Both the position numbers and the translations under genes were made by a program. A DNA stretch of 37,585 nt from an uncultured Bacteroidales bacterium. Lineage in GTDB: Bacteria > Bacteroidota > Bacteroidia > Bacteroidales > F082. The stretch spans positions 1 through 37,585 of the forward strand of contig CAMVCZ010000031.1 of NCBI GenBank assembly GCA_947166105.1, written 5' to 3'. Positions 22,212 through 29,552 of the stretch are shown here, piece after piece; the stretch's first letter is position 1; each line of letters starts with the position of its first letter. The notes under the pieces are model-generated. The model worked only from the letters and a program-made list of their open reading frames with translations. It had not been told where the DNA came from and made no database searches.

Positions 22212-23069
22212 ATGAAATACTTCATCGTCGACGCATTCACCGACCAGCCTTTTGGCGGCAATCCTGCTGGAGTGGTATTGCTTGATAGTCAAACATTTCC
22301 GCAAGAGGATTTGATGCTGAAAATAGCAGCCGAATTGCGCTATTCGGAAACAGCTTTCATCCGCCGACACTCGGCCAACGAGTTCACTATCCGTTATTTC
22401 ACCCCAAAGGCTGAAGTCGAATTGTGTGGCCATGCCACCATCGCCTCCTTCTTCCTGTTGCACCAGAAGGGATTGGCACAAGGCCAATGCCTCTGCCATA
22501 CCCTTGCCGGCGATTTGAACATTGAGGCTGGCAAAAAAGTGATGATGCAGATGGCGAAACCCCGCATCGTGGCAACCATTTCTGACACCGAGGAAATATA
22601 CAACGCCATAGGACTCCCCCACTCTCTCAACTCTAAACTCTCAACTCTAAACTTCCCCACCCAAGTGGTTTACGCCGGATTGCCCGACATCATGCTACCC
22701 TTGCCCGATGTGGACATGCTGCAATCGCTCCAACCCGACATGGAGGCCATTACCGCCATTACCAAGCGTTATGAGGCTGTCAGCATTCATCCTTTCGCTT
22801 TCAGTAGCGACGGCTTCACCGCGCATGTCCGCGACTTTGCGCCCCAATATGGCGTTCCCGAAGAGTCGGCCACTGGCACCGCCAATGCCTCTTTGACCTA
22901 TTATCTTCAGCAATGCGGCCACCTCGCTGCCAAAGCGGAATGTGCCTTCATACAAGGCGAAATGATGGGACGGCCTTCTGTGGTAGCCACAAGGATTCAT
23001 GCCGACGGTAACATCTTTGTCGGGGGAACGGCGGCTGTAGTGGCTGAAGGAGAACTGCTCGTTGGGTGA
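22212..23069 (+). CDS. PhzF-family epimerase/isomerase
   Basis: A 285-aa cytosolic protein of the normal PhzF length. It begins MKYFIVDAFTDQPFGGNPAGVV. The catalytic Glu is in LRYSETAFI, and CGHATIAS plus the late PEESATGTANASL are the two family signatures. It is diaminopimelate-epimerase-like, with a substrate that is unknown outside phenazine producers; no phenazine genes are here. Residues about 138-147 (LNSKLSTLNF) are encoded by two 14-base tandem units (22624-22651) and look like an in-frame repeat insertion. Confidence 0.92.
   Translation: MKYFIVDAFTDQPFGGNPAGVVLLDSQTFPQEDLMLKIAAELRYSETAFIRRHSANEFTIRYFTPKAEVELCGHATIASFFLLHQKGLAQGQCLCHTLAGDLNIEAGKKVMMQMAKPRIVATISDTEEIYNAIGLPHSLNSKLSTLNFPTQVVYAGLPDIMLPLPDVDMLQSLQPDMEAITAITKRYEAVSIHPFAFSSDGFTAHVRDFAPQYGVPEESATGTANASLTYYLQQCGHLAAKAECAFIQGEMMGRPSVVATRIHADGNIFVGGTAAVVAEGELLVG
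22624..22651 (+). repeat. Two 14-base tandem units in the PhzF gene
   Basis: CTCTCAACTCTAAA repeated twice in direct orientation, followed by CTT. The insert keeps the frame. The unit is of the simple, low-G type often seen between genes rather than inside them. Confidence 0.8.
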
Positions 23070-23118
23070 GAAACAAGTATTTTTTCTTTACGATTCCATG
23101 AATTTGACGAAAAAAGCG

Positions 23119-23126
23119 TACCTTTG
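23119..23126 (+). promoter_or_regulatory. -7 box TACCTTTG
   Basis: Only six bases separate this box from the ATG at 23133, so the transcript would start at or near the initiation codon. Confidence 0.7.
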
Positions 23127-23132
23127 CCCCCG

Positions 23133-23561
23133 ATGTTTGACCATCTCAGAAAATACACCAAATTGCTGATGCCCATTCTGTTGGGATTGTTTTTCGTGAC
23201 TTTCGTCATCGATGATTACGCCGACGAGCCACGAAAAATGAAAGGCGTTGTCGCGGAATGTCTTGTGGAAATGGAGGCCGACGAATCGGAATGTGAGGAA
23301 GACGATATTGCCGAAGAAGCAAATTGGGGGCAACCTGCATTAGGACTGAAAGGGAAGGCGTGTGCTTTCCTTGGCACGATGCAATTATCTTCGTCAAAGC
23401 AATCGGCTGAACAATTCAAGGGATTGGTACGCCGCTATGCGCCGCGACCGATTCCGACTTATTATCAACTTTTCAATAATGGCATGGACCTTTTTCAGGT
23501 TTGTGCCATTTTTCATTCTGAAAATCAAATACTTAAACTATGGACTTTACAAGCATTTTAA
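23133..23561 (+). CDS. Small membrane-anchored protein of unknown function
   Basis: A 142-aa protein. Residues about 10-26 (KLLMPILLGLFFVTFVI) form one membrane segment, followed by an acidic stretch (EMEADESECEEDD). The second half contains RRYAPRPIPTYYQLF. I do not recognise the family. Evidence that it is real: its own TACCTTTG promoter, a membrane segment immediately after the start, and a 22-base overlap with the Na/Pi gene (ATG 23540), which suggests translational coupling. Confidence 0.6.
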   Translation: MFDHLRKYTKLLMPILLGLFFVTFVIDDYADEPRKMKGVVAECLVEMEADESECEEDDIAEEANWGQPALGLKGKACAFLGTMQLSSSKQSAEQFKGLVRRYAPRPIPTYYQLFNNGMDLFQVCAIFHSENQILKLWTLQAF

Positions 23562-25216
23562 TTGCCATCCTGACCTTGACGGCGGGCATAGGCGTGTTTC
23601 TCGTGGCCTGCCAGATGATGAGCACCCACCTCGAAGCGGTGTCGTCGAAACGGCTGAAACAACTGTTTTCAAAGACGGGCCGAAACAAGTGGCTCGGCGT
23701 GGGCATCGGCACGGTGGGCACTGCCGCCATACAAAGCAGCGGCGCCGTCACGGTGATGGTCATCGGCTTCGTCAATGTGGGCATCTTGTCGCTGGCGCAA
23801 GCGGCCACCATCATTTATGGCGCCAACATCGGCACCACAGTCACGGCGCAATTGGTGGCCTTGGGCATGTTTGGTACCAACAGCATATCCACCACCGTCA
23901 TTTTTGCGGCTTTTGCTGGCATTGGCGCGTTTATGACCTTGTTCAGCAAACGCAACACAACCAAGCAGATAGGCGGCATCCTGACGGGATTCGGAATGTT
24001 GTTCGTCGGCCTTTCGATGATGGCTGACGCGATGGACGAGTTCGCCGCGTTGGAGTCTGTCAGGCAATTCTTGGCCAACATCAACAATGCCGTGCTGCTG
24101 GTTTTGGTCGGCGCGGTGCTGACGGCCATCATCCAGTCCTCATCGGTGATGACTTCCATCGCCATCACGATGGTCGTTTCGGGCTTGATTACCCTTGACC
24201 AAGGCATCTACTTGACGATGGGCAGCAACATCGGCTCGTGCGTGGTGGCCATCATCGCGGGCGTGACGAGTGGCACATCCGCCAAGCGTACCGCAGCGAT
24301 ACACTTGATTTTCAACTTGATGGGTGTCGTAATCTTTATGTTGATAGGTTTCTTGCTGCGCTCGGCGACGGGCGGAGCGTGGAGTTTCGGGCAGGTGTTC
24401 AATCGGATGTTTCCCTCTGCGCCACAACTGCAATTGGCCATGTTCCACACGGTGTTCAACGTCTGCACCATGCTGGTTGCCATGCCGTTGACCAACGCCT
24501 TGGTGAATCTGGCTTGCCGCATCGTGAAAGAGGTTCCCAAAGAGAAAACCGACGAGCCGCATTTGCGCTTCCTTGACGAACAAATGTTGCGCACGCCTGT
24601 GGTCGCCATCCGTCAGTTGAAAGCCGAAATCGAGAATATGGCCGAACTTGCCTTGCAAAACTTCCATAGGTCAATTCACATAGTCACCACATTGGATTAC
24701 AGCGAGATAGATACTTTCCGAAAGACGGAAAACGAGTTGAATTACCTGAACAAGGAATTGGTGAACTACACCGTGAAACTCTCCGGCAAGCGGCTCAACA
24801 GCTTCGACCAACGCTATCTTTCTTCGACCATCCGCACGGTGAGCGACCTCGAGCGCATCGGCGACTACGCTGAAAACATCGTGGAATATGCCGACGCGCT
24901 CAAGGAGCAAAACGCCACTTTCTCAGCGGACGCCATCGCTGAAATCCAGAAGATGGAGCAGTTGATTCTCGGCTTGTACAAGGAAACCATGCAGGCCTAC
25001 CACAAACTCGACCTCGAAGCCCTCGACCGTGCCAATCGCATTGAGGATGAGATAGATGATTATACTGACCTTATGGAGAAGAACCACATCGAGCGGCTTG
25101 TGCGAGGGGTGTGTACGCCTTCGGTCGGGGCGGAATACCTCTCGTTGGCGCAAAATGCAGAGCGTGTGGGCGACCACCTTACCAACATGGGCAAAACGAT
25201 ACGGGATTTGGTGTAA
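23540..25216 (+). CDS. Na/Pi cotransporter family protein with PhoU-like C-terminus
   Basis: A 558-aa protein. Two inverted Na/Pi cotransporter repeats each have a QSS motif: GTAAIQSSGAVTV in the first and TAIIQSSSVMTS in the second. Each is followed by YGANIGTT or MGSNIGSC. About eight to nine membrane segments lie in residues 5-325. Residues about 345-555 are helical and PhoU-like (TVSDLERIGDYAENIVEYA; QNAERVGDHLTNMG). It probably takes up phosphate with Na+, with the PhoU part as control. The start overlaps the preceding small membrane protein. Confidence 0.94.
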   Translation: MDFTSILIAILTLTAGIGVFLVACQMMSTHLEAVSSKRLKQLFSKTGRNKWLGVGIGTVGTAAIQSSGAVTVMVIGFVNVGILSLAQAATIIYGANIGTTVTAQLVALGMFGTNSISTTVIFAAFAGIGAFMTLFSKRNTTKQIGGILTGFGMLFVGLSMMADAMDEFAALESVRQFLANINNAVLLVLVGAVLTAIIQSSSVMTSIAITMVVSGLITLDQGIYLTMGSNIGSCVVAIIAGVTSGTSAKRTAAIHLIFNLMGVVIFMLIGFLLRSATGGAWSFGQVFNRMFPSAPQLQLAMFHTVFNVCTMLVAMPLTNALVNLACRIVKEVPKEKTDEPHLRFLDEQMLRTPVVAIRQLKAEIENMAELALQNFHRSIHIVTTLDYSEIDTFRKTENELNYLNKELVNYTVKLSGKRLNSFDQRYLSSTIRTVSDLERIGDYAENIVEYADALKEQNATFSADAIAEIQKMEQLILGLYKETMQAYHKLDLEALDRANRIEDEIDDYTDLMEKNHIERLVRGVCTPSVGAEYLSLAQNAERVGDHLTNMGKTIRDLV

Positions 25217-25249
25217 ACGACTTTTTTCGCGACATTCCAAAATTTTTCC

Positions 25250-25257
25250 TATTTTTG
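25250..25257 (+). promoter_or_regulatory. -7 box TATTTTTG
   Basis: TAnnTTTG element 33 bases before the flavodoxin copy 2 ATG. Confidence 0.75.
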
Positions 25258-25290
25258 TAGTATGAAAATCAACCTAATCAACGAACAATT

Positions 25291-25842
25291 ATGAAAAAGA
25301 CCGTAATGATTTTAGCTGCCGTTTTGGGCTTCAGCCTCGCAGCCTGCTCGCAAGGCAACAACAAAAAAGAAAACAAAACGACAACTCAAACCACTGAAAC
25401 ACAGGAGAAAAAAGAAATGAAAACGCTTATCGTCTACTTCTCGGCCACTGGTAACACCAAGGCCGCAGCACAACAGTTGGCAAAAGAATTCAATGCCGAC
25501 CTTTACGAAATCATGCCCGAGGAACCCTACACCTCCGCCGACCTCGACTGGCGCGACAAAACCTCGCGCTCGACCATCGAAATGAAAGACAAATCGTCGC
25601 GCCCTGCCATCAAAGGCCGTTGTGAGAACATCGCCGACTACGACACGGTTTGGATTGGCTTCCCCGTGTGGTGGTACACCGCCCCTACCATCATCAACAC
25701 CTTCATCGAGGCCCACGACTTGAGCGGCAAGACACTCAACGTGTTCGCCACCAGCGGCGGCAGCGGCGTGGAAGGCTCAGCCAAGGACCTCAAAAAAGCC
25801 TATCCGCAATACACTTGGGGCAAAAGCCGATTGATGAATTGA
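25291..25842 (+). CDS. Lipoprotein flavodoxin, copy 2
   Basis: A 183-aa protein, the same length as copy 1 (3413-3964) and nearly identical from the leader to the C-terminal SRLMN. Lipobox FSLAAC (Cys19), T/E/K-rich linker, then MKTLIVYFSATGNTK with the FMN loop SATGNT and FPVWWYTAPTIINTF. An AGGAG (25403-25407) lies 9 bases before the internal ATG (25417), as in copy 1, so a cytosolic form is again possible. The DUF2147 gene follows 16 bases after its stop, likely in one transcript. Confidence 0.92.
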   Translation: MKKTVMILAAVLGFSLAACSQGNNKKENKTTTQTTETQEKKEMKTLIVYFSATGNTKAAAQQLAKEFNADLYEIMPEEPYTSADLDWRDKTSRSTIEMKDKSSRPAIKGRCENIADYDTVWIGFPVWWYTAPTIINTFIEAHDLSGKTLNVFATSGGSGVEGSAKDLKKAYPQYTWGKSRLMN

Positions 25843-25858
25843 TTCAATAGCTCACCCC

Positions 25859-26296
25859 ATGAAAAGACTCTTTTTTCTCCTCCTTTTCCTCGCCACGGCG
25901 ACATGCGTCCATGCCCAAGTGAGCAAGATGCTCGGACAGTGGAACACTTTTGACGACAAGACGGGCGACATGCGCTCCACCATCAGGATTTATGAAGAAA
26001 GAGGCTCTTATCAGGCCGTAGTTGTCACGCTTTACGAGAAAGACGACAACGGCAAGTACAAAGTGATGACACCTCCTTATCCGAAAGAATATGAGGGCGC
26101 AATCGGCACCCAAATTTTCAGCGAAATGAAGGTGCATGGCGAACACCTGAAAGGCAAGGTCTATGACCCCGAAAGCCAAAAGACCTACTACGGCAAGGTG
26201 ACTTACCACGCCAAAACCGACGAACTCATCCTGCGCGGCTCGTTGGACAAGGCCGGGCTGCTGGGCCGCTCACAGACTTGGAAACGGAAGAAATGA
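25859..26296 (+). CDS. DUF2147-family exported protein
   Basis: A 145-aa protein. Signal peptide MKRLFFLLLFLATATCVHAQ. The mature part has GQWNTFDDKTGDMRSTIRIYE, LKGKVYDPESQKTYYGKV and LRGSLDKAGLLGRSQTW, matching DUF2147 throughout. The function is not known; it is a small periplasmic beta-rich protein. It is 16 bases after flavodoxin copy 2. Confidence 0.93.
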   Translation: MKRLFFLLLFLATATCVHAQVSKMLGQWNTFDDKTGDMRSTIRIYEERGSYQAVVVTLYEKDDNGKYKVMTPPYPKEYEGAIGTQIFSEMKVHGEHLKGKVYDPESQKTYYGKVTYHAKTDELILRGSLDKAGLLGRSQTWKRKK

Positions 26297-26303
26297 GATT
26301 TCC

Positions 26304-26393
26304 TCACGCAGAATGCGCAGAAAACGCAGAAACCTATCGGCTTCGATTAATATGTCGCTTTGCGCTTCCTAAAATTCTGCGTATTCAGCGTGA
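26304..26393. repeat. Inverted repeat of the CGCAGAA type
   Basis: Left arm TCACGCAGAATGCGCAGAA (26304-26322) pairs 17 of 19 with the right arm TTCTGCGTATTCAGCGTGA (26375-26393) around a 52-base loop. It lies between convergent genes. It resembles dispersed CGCAGAA repeats and could act as a bidirectional terminator. Confidence 0.7.
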
Positions 26394-26398
26394 AATAT

Positions 26399-26557
26399 TT
26401 ACACATCAAACTTGAACTCGGCATCAAACCAGCCAGTGTCTTCCTTCAAGAGGTCATATTCTTCGCCCGTTTGGTGGTCAACCACGTGTACGGTGCCTTT
26501 GATGTCGTCGTAAGTGAATGTAAACTGGGAGTTTACGTCGTCTTTGGGTACGTCCAT
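26399..26557 (-). CDS. 52-aa acidic protein of unknown function
   Basis: Too short for most gene callers. It begins MDVPKDDVNSQFTFTYDD and ends DAEFKFDV, 52 residues, with many acidic residues and alternating beta-type pattern (FTFTYDDIKGTVHVVDHQTG). It has its own TATTTTTG box (26593-26586, minus strand), 29 bases before the ATG. It converges with the DUF2147 gene. I do not know the family. Confidence 0.7.
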   Translation of the reverse strand: MDVPKDDVNSQFTFTYDDIKGTVHVVDHQTGEEYDLLKEDTGWFDAEFKFDV

Positions 26558-26585
26558 TTTAGATGTTGCTATTGATTTTGGGCTG

Positions 26586-26593
26586 CAAAAATA
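26586..26593 (-). promoter_or_regulatory. -7 box TATTTTTG (minus strand)
   Basis: Promoter of the 52-aa gene. Confidence 0.7.
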
Positions 26594-26614
26594 AACATTT
26601 TTTCAATTCGGTAT

Positions 26615-26679
26615 GTAGGGCTGTCATATTATGGCAACCATTTGCCGTTTACGCGGCTGCCACGGTGTGACAGCCCTAC
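26615..26679. repeat. 65-base GTAG...CTAC inverted repeat
   Basis: It starts GTAGGGCTGTCA and ends TGACAGCCCTAC (perfect 12-base arms). Further pairing inside (ATGGCA/TGCCAC) and an inner GCCG/CGGC hairpin can form one long cruciform. It lies 11 bases past the pgi stop and may also end the pgi transcript. Confidence 0.8.
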
Positions 26680-26689
26680 AACCTATTTA

Positions 26690-28021
26690 TCAAAGGTTCA
26701 ACCTTTTGTTCAGGGCAGCTGTCTGTTCCTCAAAACCTTTCTTGCCCAACAAGGCAAACATGTTCTTCTTGTAAGCCTCCACGCCGGGTTGGTCGAAAGG
26801 ATTCACATCCAGCATGTAACCACTGACGGCGCAGGCCATCTCGAAGAAATAAATCAGTTCGCCAAGGACGCAAGCCGAAACTTCAGGAATGACGATGCGC
26901 AAGTTCGGCACGCCACCGTCCTCGTGGGCCAAAACGGTGCCGAGTTCAGCCTTATGGTTCACTTCGCTGATGCGCTTGCCAGCGATGTAATTCAGTTGGT
27001 CGAGGTCTTCGCTTTCATTCGGAATACGGAGTTCGTGGTTCGAGTTCTCAACCGAAATCACCGTTTCAAAAAGGTTGCGCAAGCCGTCTTGGATGTATTG
27101 CCCCATCGAGTGGAGGTCGGTGCTGAAGGTGACCGAAGCGGGGAAGATGCCCTTGTGCTGCTTGCCGTGGCTCTCGCCGTAGAGTTGCTTCCACCATTCA
27201 CTGAAATACACCAAACGCGGCTCATAGTTCACCATAATCTCGTTGGTCAAACCTTGTGCATACAAAGCCTGACGTGCCACGGCATATTGCGAAACAATGT
27301 TGTCTTTGTTCGGGTTGGCTTTGCATTGCTTCTCCATCTCGACTGCACCTTTCACCAAAGCGCGGATGTCGATGCCCGCCACCGCGATAGGCAGCAGGCC
27401 CACGGGAGTCAGCACCGAGAAACGGCCACCCACATCGTCAGGGACGATATAGGTCTTGTACCCTTTCACGTTGGCCAATTGCTTCAATGCGCCCTTGGCC
27501 TTATCCGTAATGGCCACAATGCGCGAGGCGGCTTCCTGTTCGCCGTACTTATTAATAATATGTTGCTTCAAAATTCGGAACGCTATGGCAGGCTCCGTGG
27601 TTGTTCCCGACTTTGAAATGACGGCCAACGAATAGTCTTTCTTGTCCAAAACGGCAAGCAAATCGTGGAGGTAGTCTTCACTCATGTTGTGGCCGGCGTA
27701 GACAATCAAAGGCTTCTCGCTTGTGAGCGGGGCAAAGTGGTTTTGCAGGGCCTCAATGACCGCCCTGGCACCCAAATAAGAGCCTCCAATGCCGACGACA
27801 ACGAAGATTTCAGACTTCTTGCGCAGGTCGGCAGCGGTTTTTTCGATGTCGGTGAGCAGGTTTTCGTCGATTTCGGAGGGCAAACTCACCCAGCCGAGGA
27901 AGTCGTTGCCGGCTCCTGTTTTCTTGTAAATCGTTTCGTAAATTGTTGGTATTCTTGATTCTAACAATTTAACATTTGATGCTTCCAAAAAAGGATTGAT
28001 GTGTGTAAGATCTATTTTCAT
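26690..28021 (-). CDS. pgi: Glucose-6-phosphate isomerase
   Basis: A 443-aa cytosolic enzyme interconverting glucose-6-P and fructose-6-P. SKSGTTTEPA and GGRFSVLTPVGLLP are the two PGI signatures. VNHKAELGTVLAHEDGG and the C-terminal QPGVEAYKKNMFALLG with the active-site Lys are present. Start ATG 28021 (MKIDLTHINPF) gives the length usual in Bacteroidota; the additional 24 codons upstream show no similarity. A weak -7-like TATCTTCG (28041-28034) lies before the start. Confidence 0.96.
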   Translation of the reverse strand: MKIDLTHINPFLEASNVKLLESRIPTIYETIYKKTGAGNDFLGWVSLPSEIDENLLTDIEKTAADLRKKSEIFVVVGIGGSYLGARAVIEALQNHFAPLTSEKPLIVYAGHNMSEDYLHDLLAVLDKKDYSLAVISKSGTTTEPAIAFRILKQHIINKYGEQEAASRIVAITDKAKGALKQLANVKGYKTYIVPDDVGGRFSVLTPVGLLPIAVAGIDIRALVKGAVEMEKQCKANPNKDNIVSQYAVARQALYAQGLTNEIMVNYEPRLVYFSEWWKQLYGESHGKQHKGIFPASVTFSTDLHSMGQYIQDGLRNLFETVISVENSNHELRIPNESEDLDQLNYIAGKRISEVNHKAELGTVLAHEDGGVPNLRIVIPEVSACVLGELIYFFEMACAVSGYMLDVNPFDQPGVEAYKKNMFALLGKKGFEEQTAALNKRLNL

Positions 28022-28115
28022 TTCGTTATGGATTAAGATGCGGCGAAGATATGACAAAAAATGAAATCTTATGTGATAAATTTCAATTTGCATGAATCTT
28101 TATCGAAATTTTTCT

Positions 28116-28123
28116 TATTTTTG
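28116..28123 (+). promoter_or_regulatory. -7 box TATTTTTG
   Basis: Promoter of the response regulator, giving a leader of about 70 bases to the ATG at 28197. Confidence 0.75.
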
Positions 28124-28196
28124 CAGATTATTTTTTCAAGCACAACAATATAATTGTTTGCATCATTTTTATCAACCATTTTACAGACAGAACAAT

Positions 28197-28880
28197 ATGT
28201 CACAGATTAAAGTTTTACTTGCAGAAGACGACCGTAACCTCGGTATGATCCTCAAGGCTTTTCTCGACTCCAAAGGACTGGCTACCACCCTTTGCATGAA
28301 CGGCGAGGAGGCTCTTAACGCTTTTAAGGCTTCTGCATTCGACATCTGCCTTTTCGATGTGATGATGCCCGTCATGGACGGTTTCACGTTGGCAAAACAA
28401 ATCAAATCCACCAATCCTTGGGCACCCATCATCTTCCTTACCGCGAAAAAAGAGCAAGATGACATCTTGGAAGGCTTCAGCATTGGCGCCGACGACTACA
28501 TCACCAAACCTTTCAGCATGGACGAACTCCTGGCCCGCATCCAAGCCGTCCACCACAGATGCTCGCGTTCGAAAGCCAAGCCATCCACTTATCGCTTAGG
28601 CAATTACAGTTTCGATGCTCCACGCCACCTCCTTACAAACGGTGACGAAACCAAAAAACTAACCTCGAAGGAATCGGACCTGCTGCTAATGCTATGCGAA
28701 AACATGGGCAATACGCTTGAGCGTGCCGTTGCACTCAAACAGATTTGGGAGGAAGACTCCTATCTCAATGCCCGCTCGATGGACGTCTACATCACCAAAC
28801 TGCGCAAATACTTCAAGGACGACCCGCACGTCGACATCGTGAATGTACACGGCGTGGGGTTCAAGTTGGTGGTGAAGTGA
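28197..28880 (+). CDS. rprY: OmpR-family response regulator, RprY-like
   Basis: A 227-aa protein. The receiver domain spans about residues 1-120: the acidic pair is Asp11-Asp12, the phosphorylated Asp is Asp54 in LFDVMMPVMDG, and Lys104 is in ITKPF. The winged-helix domain spans about residues 130-227 (TSKESDLLLMLCEN; NARSMDVYITKLRKYF; VNVHGVGFKLVV). Residue pattern resembles RprY of Bacteroides and Porphyromonas. No histidine kinase gene is next to it, so it is an orphan here. The start at 28197 is chosen over the frame opening at 28092, which is ahead of the promoter. Confidence 0.88.
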   Translation: MSQIKVLLAEDDRNLGMILKAFLDSKGLATTLCMNGEEALNAFKASAFDICLFDVMMPVMDGFTLAKQIKSTNPWAPIIFLTAKKEQDDILEGFSIGADDYITKPFSMDELLARIQAVHHRCSRSKAKPSTYRLGNYSFDAPRHLLTNGDETKKLTSKESDLLLMLCENMGNTLERAVALKQIWEEDSYLNARSMDVYITKLRKYFKDDPHVDIVNVHGVGFKLVVK

Positions 28881-28906
28881 CCAGATAGGCATCCGCCGCA
28901 CAAAAG

Positions 28907-28952
28907 AAAAGAGACGTAAAAATCTGAAATAAGATTTTCGCGTCTTTTTTTG
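28907..28952 (+). terminator. Rho-independent terminator
   Basis: AAAAGAGACG...AAAATC pairs with GATTTTCGCGTCTTTT, followed by a T run. Ends the rprY transcript. Confidence 0.75.
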
Positions 28953-29052
28953 TCAGCGAAATTCCTTCACTTTGTCGATGAAAAACGCTACTTAAATTCA
29001 AAATTCCAGCACCCGACACGGTTTCGCGAAGGGTGAGGTTATGGAAGAACAA

Positions 29053-29364
29053 TCAATGAATCACCATTTTAGAGGGAATAATTTTATCCACAACGACCAA
29101 ATCTCCCTCTGTATGGAAAACGACATTCCATTTTTTGTTTCTGGTAATAAGACTACGGGCTTGGGGATGATATCTTCTAATCGATAACCAACGACTTATC
29201 GGAATACAATCAGCCAAATAAACGAGCGCATTAATTTCTGCTTCCAGTTGGTCGATGTATCTATTGGCTGCTTCTTGGGTGTTGTTTGAAACTATGAAAT
29301 CTCGAATGTCACCCAAGTCGAAAAGAACAGCCCTCGAAAATACTACTTCCTTATAGATTTTCAT
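29053..29364 (-). CDS. RelE/ParE-family toxin
   Basis: A 103-aa protein starting MKIYKEVVFSRAVLFDLGDIRDFI. The RelE/ParE fold elements RYIDQLEAEINAL, SIRRYHPQARSLITRNKKWNVVFHTEGD and VVVDKIIPSKM are in order. It probably targets gyrase or the ribosome. Its start is inside the end of the antitoxin gene (14-base overlap). Confidence 0.85.
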   Translation of the reverse strand: MKIYKEVVFSRAVLFDLGDIRDFIVSNNTQEAANRYIDQLEAEINALVYLADCIPISRWLSIRRYHPQARSLITRNKKWNVVFHTEGDLVVVDKIIPSKMVIH

Positions 29365-29491
29365 AGTATTTGTCAACCTCTTGCCGTAACAAAGAAAAGA
29401 AATCCTTTGAGGAAATGTAACTCTCCTTGTTTACCATTAATTCATGATTTGGCTTGCGGAGAATCCGCGCTGATTGTGTCGCTACAGTCAT
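29351..29491 (-). CDS. 46-aa antitoxin partner of the ParE-type toxin
   Basis: Below the usual size cut-off. Sequence starts MTVATQSARILRKPNHELM and ends QEVDKYYENL. The second half is short and helical, as in toxin-wrapping antitoxin tails. The stop lies 14 bases inside the toxin gene, a typical coupled arrangement. A TATTTTTG box at 29522-29515 (minus strand) lies 23 bases ahead of the ATG. The 46 residues are too few for a full DNA-binding plus toxin-binding antitoxin, so a small Phd/RHH-like remnant or a shorter type is possible. Confidence 0.7.
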   Translation of the reverse strand: MTVATQSARILRKPNHELMVNKESYISSKDFFSLLRQEVDKYYENL

Positions 29492-29514
29492 TTTTGCAAT
29501 GTTTATTTCGATGG

Positions 29515-29522
29515 CAAAAATA
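29515..29522 (-). promoter_or_regulatory. -7 box TATTTTTG (minus strand)
   Basis: Promoter of the toxin-antitoxin pair. Confidence 0.7.
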
Positions 29523-29552
29523 CACATTTTTTCATTAGTGGAATTGCTTTGG

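Noticed and set aside
22098..22622. An N-terminal extension of the SulP frame up to 22622
   Set aside because: It runs over the divergent PhzF-like gene and both promoters; the SulP fold begins after ATG 22097.
28861..29052. A 63-codon minus-strand frame across the rprY terminator
   Set aside because: It reads through the terminator hairpin and has no promoter or domain.
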